DNA from: Chryseosolibacter histidinae
GTDB taxonomy: Bacteria; Bacteroidota; Bacteroidia; Cytophagales; Cyclobacteriaceae
NCBI RefSeq assembly: GCF_018598225.1
Contig: NZ_JAHESF010000014.1
Coordinates: 1-64,000, forward strand
Length of the DNA: 64,000 bases
Reading direction: 5' to 3'
Under the pieces are notes generated by a model. That model saw only the letters and a program-made list of their open reading frames with translations. It made no database searches and was not told the origin of the DNA. Below, piece after piece: positions 62,221 to 64,000 of the stretch; within the stretch, counting starts at the first letter, position 1; every line of letters begins with the position of its first letter. Both the position numbers and the translations under genes were made by a program.

Positions 62221-63246
62221 TCAATCCTTCACGAAAGTGGGGCAAGGAATATACTTCTGCCTCTTCACTTTGGCGCGGGAGGTGGCGATGTCGAGCTTGA
62301 ATTTCAGGGCTACTTCGTGCGAGCCTCCGGAGATCGGGCCAAGCTCCGAGACGGTGACATCGTAGCTGTAGGTGACCTCGAACTTCTGGAGCTGAAATCC
62401 GAGGATGACCACAACGGCATCCTGGCTCACGTTGTCGGCCTTGTTCTGGAGGATGGGAATACCTCGATACCACGCCCCGATCACAACAGGTTCATAGAAG
62501 AAGTATGTGCCCAGGTCGAACTGATCGAAGTTACCCTGGTGCTTGTATACGAACGAAGGCATGATGGCAGCGACCCTGTCTTTTTTAAACACGCCATGAT
62601 ACAAAGGTATGCGAACCCCGCCATGCATGGAGGTCTTCACGGGGATCTGGGCTTCTTCGTTGATAAGCGACCGGTTCGGATTGTTCAGGTGCCAGGCAGA
62701 AAAGCCTAGCCAGAACTTGCGGCTGTAGGCAAGCATTCCACCACCGAAATCAAAATAGGATGTGCTCTGCAGGTTCGAAAAGACGGGATCATCTGAAGGT
62801 ACGCCGCTGTCTGCATCAAACATCAGCTGATCGCCAAAGACCAGCTTGCTGAAGTCTATGTTTCTGTAACCCAGTCCGAAATTCAAACCTGACGAAAGCA
62901 CCCATTTGTCATTCAGGTTCACTTTATAGGCATACTGAAAATTCAGCGTAGTAGACTTCAGGTTAGCGGTGCCGGCCTTATCCGTCATGATCATCACACC
63001 CAAACCACTGTTCAGGTGCTCGAGGTTGTAATCGTACGACAGGGCGTAGGTCACAAAGCCATTGGTGATGTTAGGCCACTGGTTGCGATGGTTGGCGATG
63101 ATGCGGTGATCTGATGACGTTCCTGTAAACGCAGGGTTTAACACCAGCGGCGCAGCATAATATTGGGAGAACTCCGGATCCTGCCCGAAACAAAGCTGTG
63201 CCACTGAAAGGCAAATCAAAAAACAAAAAACACTTTTCATGCTCAT
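62221..63246 (-). CDS. PorP/SprF-family type IX secretion-associated membrane protein
   Basis: The 341-aa product has a signal peptide (SVFCFLICLSVAQLCFGQDP) followed by PEFSQYYAAPLVLNPAFTGT, the PorP/SprF hallmark, and an outer-membrane beta-barrel pattern. In gliding Bacteroidota these proteins anchor or help surface-deposit T9SS type B substrates. It overlaps the upstream gene by 4 nt, its likely substrate. Confidence 0.9.
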   Translation of the reverse strand: MSMKSVFCFLICLSVAQLCFGQDPEFSQYYAAPLVLNPAFTGTSSDHRIIANHRNQWPNITNGFVTYALSYDYNLEHLNSGLGVMIMTDKAGTANLKSTTLNFQYAYKVNLNDKWVLSSGLNFGLGYRNIDFSKLVFGDQLMFDADSGVPSDDPVFSNLQSTSYFDFGGGMLAYSRKFWLGFSAWHLNNPNRSLINEEAQIPVKTSMHGGVRIPLYHGVFKKDRVAAIMPSFVYKHQGNFDQFDLGTYFFYEPVVIGAWYRGIPILQNKADNVSQDAVVVILGFQLQKFEVTYSYDVTVSELGPISGGSHEVALKFKLDIATSRAKVKRQKYIPCPTFVKD

Positions 63247-64000
63247 CGGATCAAATGAATATCTCCTACCCTGGTGATCGTTTCGCCGCTGCTGTATTTG
63301 GCCACGATCTTATATACATACACGTCCTGCTGGCAGAGCCTGCCCTGGTAGTATCCATCCCATCCACGCGCCGCATCCGTTGTTTCAAACAGAAGTTGTC
63401 CCCAGCGGTTGAACACCAGCATCTGGAATTCGGTGACACCATAGAGAATGGGCAGGAAAACATCATTCTGTCCTAAGCTGTTACCAGGGCCCGAGAGGTT
63501 GGGCGAGAACGCGTTCGGGATCAGCAGTTGCCCTGACCGCACAGTCTGAACGCCGGCTTCAAACTTCGTTGTATCAGAACATCCTTCGGCGTTGGTGGCG
63601 ACCAGCATCACATCAAAGCTGCCTTCGGCTTTGTAAACATGTTCAGGCTCAAAATCGGTTGAGGTAGTTCCATCGCCGAAATGCCACACGTAGCTGGTGG
63701 CACCGAAGCTTTGGTTGTCGGTGTAGAGCTTCCCCCCCGGGAACTGGATCTGTCTCGGTTTCACGTTGAACCGGGCGCTGGGCGAGTCAAACACTTCAAT
63801 GATGAGCTGCTTGGTGATCTGCGTTGTTTCACCGGCGACATTCGCAGCAGTAAGTGTAACGGTATATACACCCGGCTCATAATAAGTATAGGAAGGATTC
63901 ACCGCTTTTGAGGTTCCCTGATCCATCCCGAACTGCCACAAATAGCTCGACTCGTCGGCATACTTCGAACGATTGGTAAAATTCACCGTGAGCGGGGCAC
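63243..64000 (-). CDS. PKD-domain surface protein with gliding-motility C-terminal signal (partial)
   Basis: The gene runs off the right edge; its 252 visible residues have no start (APLTVNFTN reads into the window). At least two PKD domains are visible (YTYYEPGVYTVTLTAANVAG and SYVWHFGDGTTSTDFEPEHV). They are followed by LLIPNAFSPNLSGPGNSLGQ, FQMLVFNRWGQLLFET and GWDGYYQGRLCQQDVYVYKI, the CHU_C/gliding-motility C-terminal domain that targets type IX secretion. The PorP-like partner follows directly. Confidence 0.9.
   Translation of the reverse strand, partial: APLTVNFTNRSKYADESSYLWQFGMDQGTSKAVNPSYTYYEPGVYTVTLTAANVAGETTQITKQLIIEVFDSPSARFNVKPRQIQFPGGKLYTDNQSFGATSYVWHFGDGTTSTDFEPEHVYKAEGSFDVMLVATNAEGCSDTTKFEAGVQTVRSGQLLIPNAFSPNLSGPGNSLGQNDVFLPILYGVTEFQMLVFNRWGQLLFETTDAARGWDGYYQGRLCQQDVYVYKIVAKYSSGETITRVGDIHLIR

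Overview
The window looks like chromosome from a Bacteroidota species, most likely order Cytophagales. The right end carries a PorP/SprF-type outer-membrane protein next to a PKD protein with a gliding-motility/T9SS type B C-terminus. There are BatB/BatC-like proteins, a fused alpha/beta 2-oxoacid dehydrogenase E1, ribosomal protein bTHX, and a Bacteroidota-type promoter (TTG, 19 bp, TATCTTTG) in front of the SRP RNA.

Bases 1-552 are chromosomal: the start of an ECF sigma-factor gene that runs off the left edge, and a rho-independent terminator that appears to be the stranded original terminator of tRNA-Arg. Bases 553-19842 are one integrated mobile element of about 19.3 kb. It is bounded by a perfect 21-bp repeat (553-573 and 19822-19842) that forms the 3' end of tRNA-Arg(TCT). 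From left to right it has a tyrosine integrase, a RepA-like ATPase whose 3' end contains an iteron/dyad array (candidate origin), a VRR-NUC nuclease, five small excisionase-like HTH proteins, and several orphan proteins. These are followed by a two-gene tail-tip module (baseplate J protein plus an 1105-aa YmfQ-like protein carrying three seven-repeat propellers). A cargo zone near the right end holds an XRE regulator, an unknown protein and a PIN protein, an AlbA_2 protein, a retropepsin-like protease with a DUF5678-like partner, and an HTH/coiled-coil protein. I found no capsid, portal, terminase large subunit, tail tube or sheath gene, so it resembles a phage satellite or a tail-tip-only remnant rather than a complete prophage.

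Bases 19.8-46 kb are core chromosome: two tRNAs, a GNAT acetyltransferase, a BatB/BatC pair, thiolase, a MORN-like repeat protein, purC, a STAS protein, RNase Z, a queuosine-precursor transporter, an rRNA methyltransferase, a BamA/TamA-like protein, the fused E1, hemF and a histidine kinase. An SOS-like mutagenesis cluster follows (S24 repressor, divergent DNA polymerase IV, 2H phosphoesterase, RecQ, DnaE-like polymerase) with a strong dyad operator.

Bases 46-64 kb hold a GT2 enzyme, an ArsC-like protein and a leftward trpEGDCFBA-aroF operon. Then come bTHX, the SRP RNA, an Fsa-type transaldolase, FtsE, a sigma/anti-sigma pair, the CCA-adding enzyme and the T9SS-linked pair. Intergenic spaces repeatedly contain short self-similar sequence families and one nested inverted-repeat, MITE-like element.
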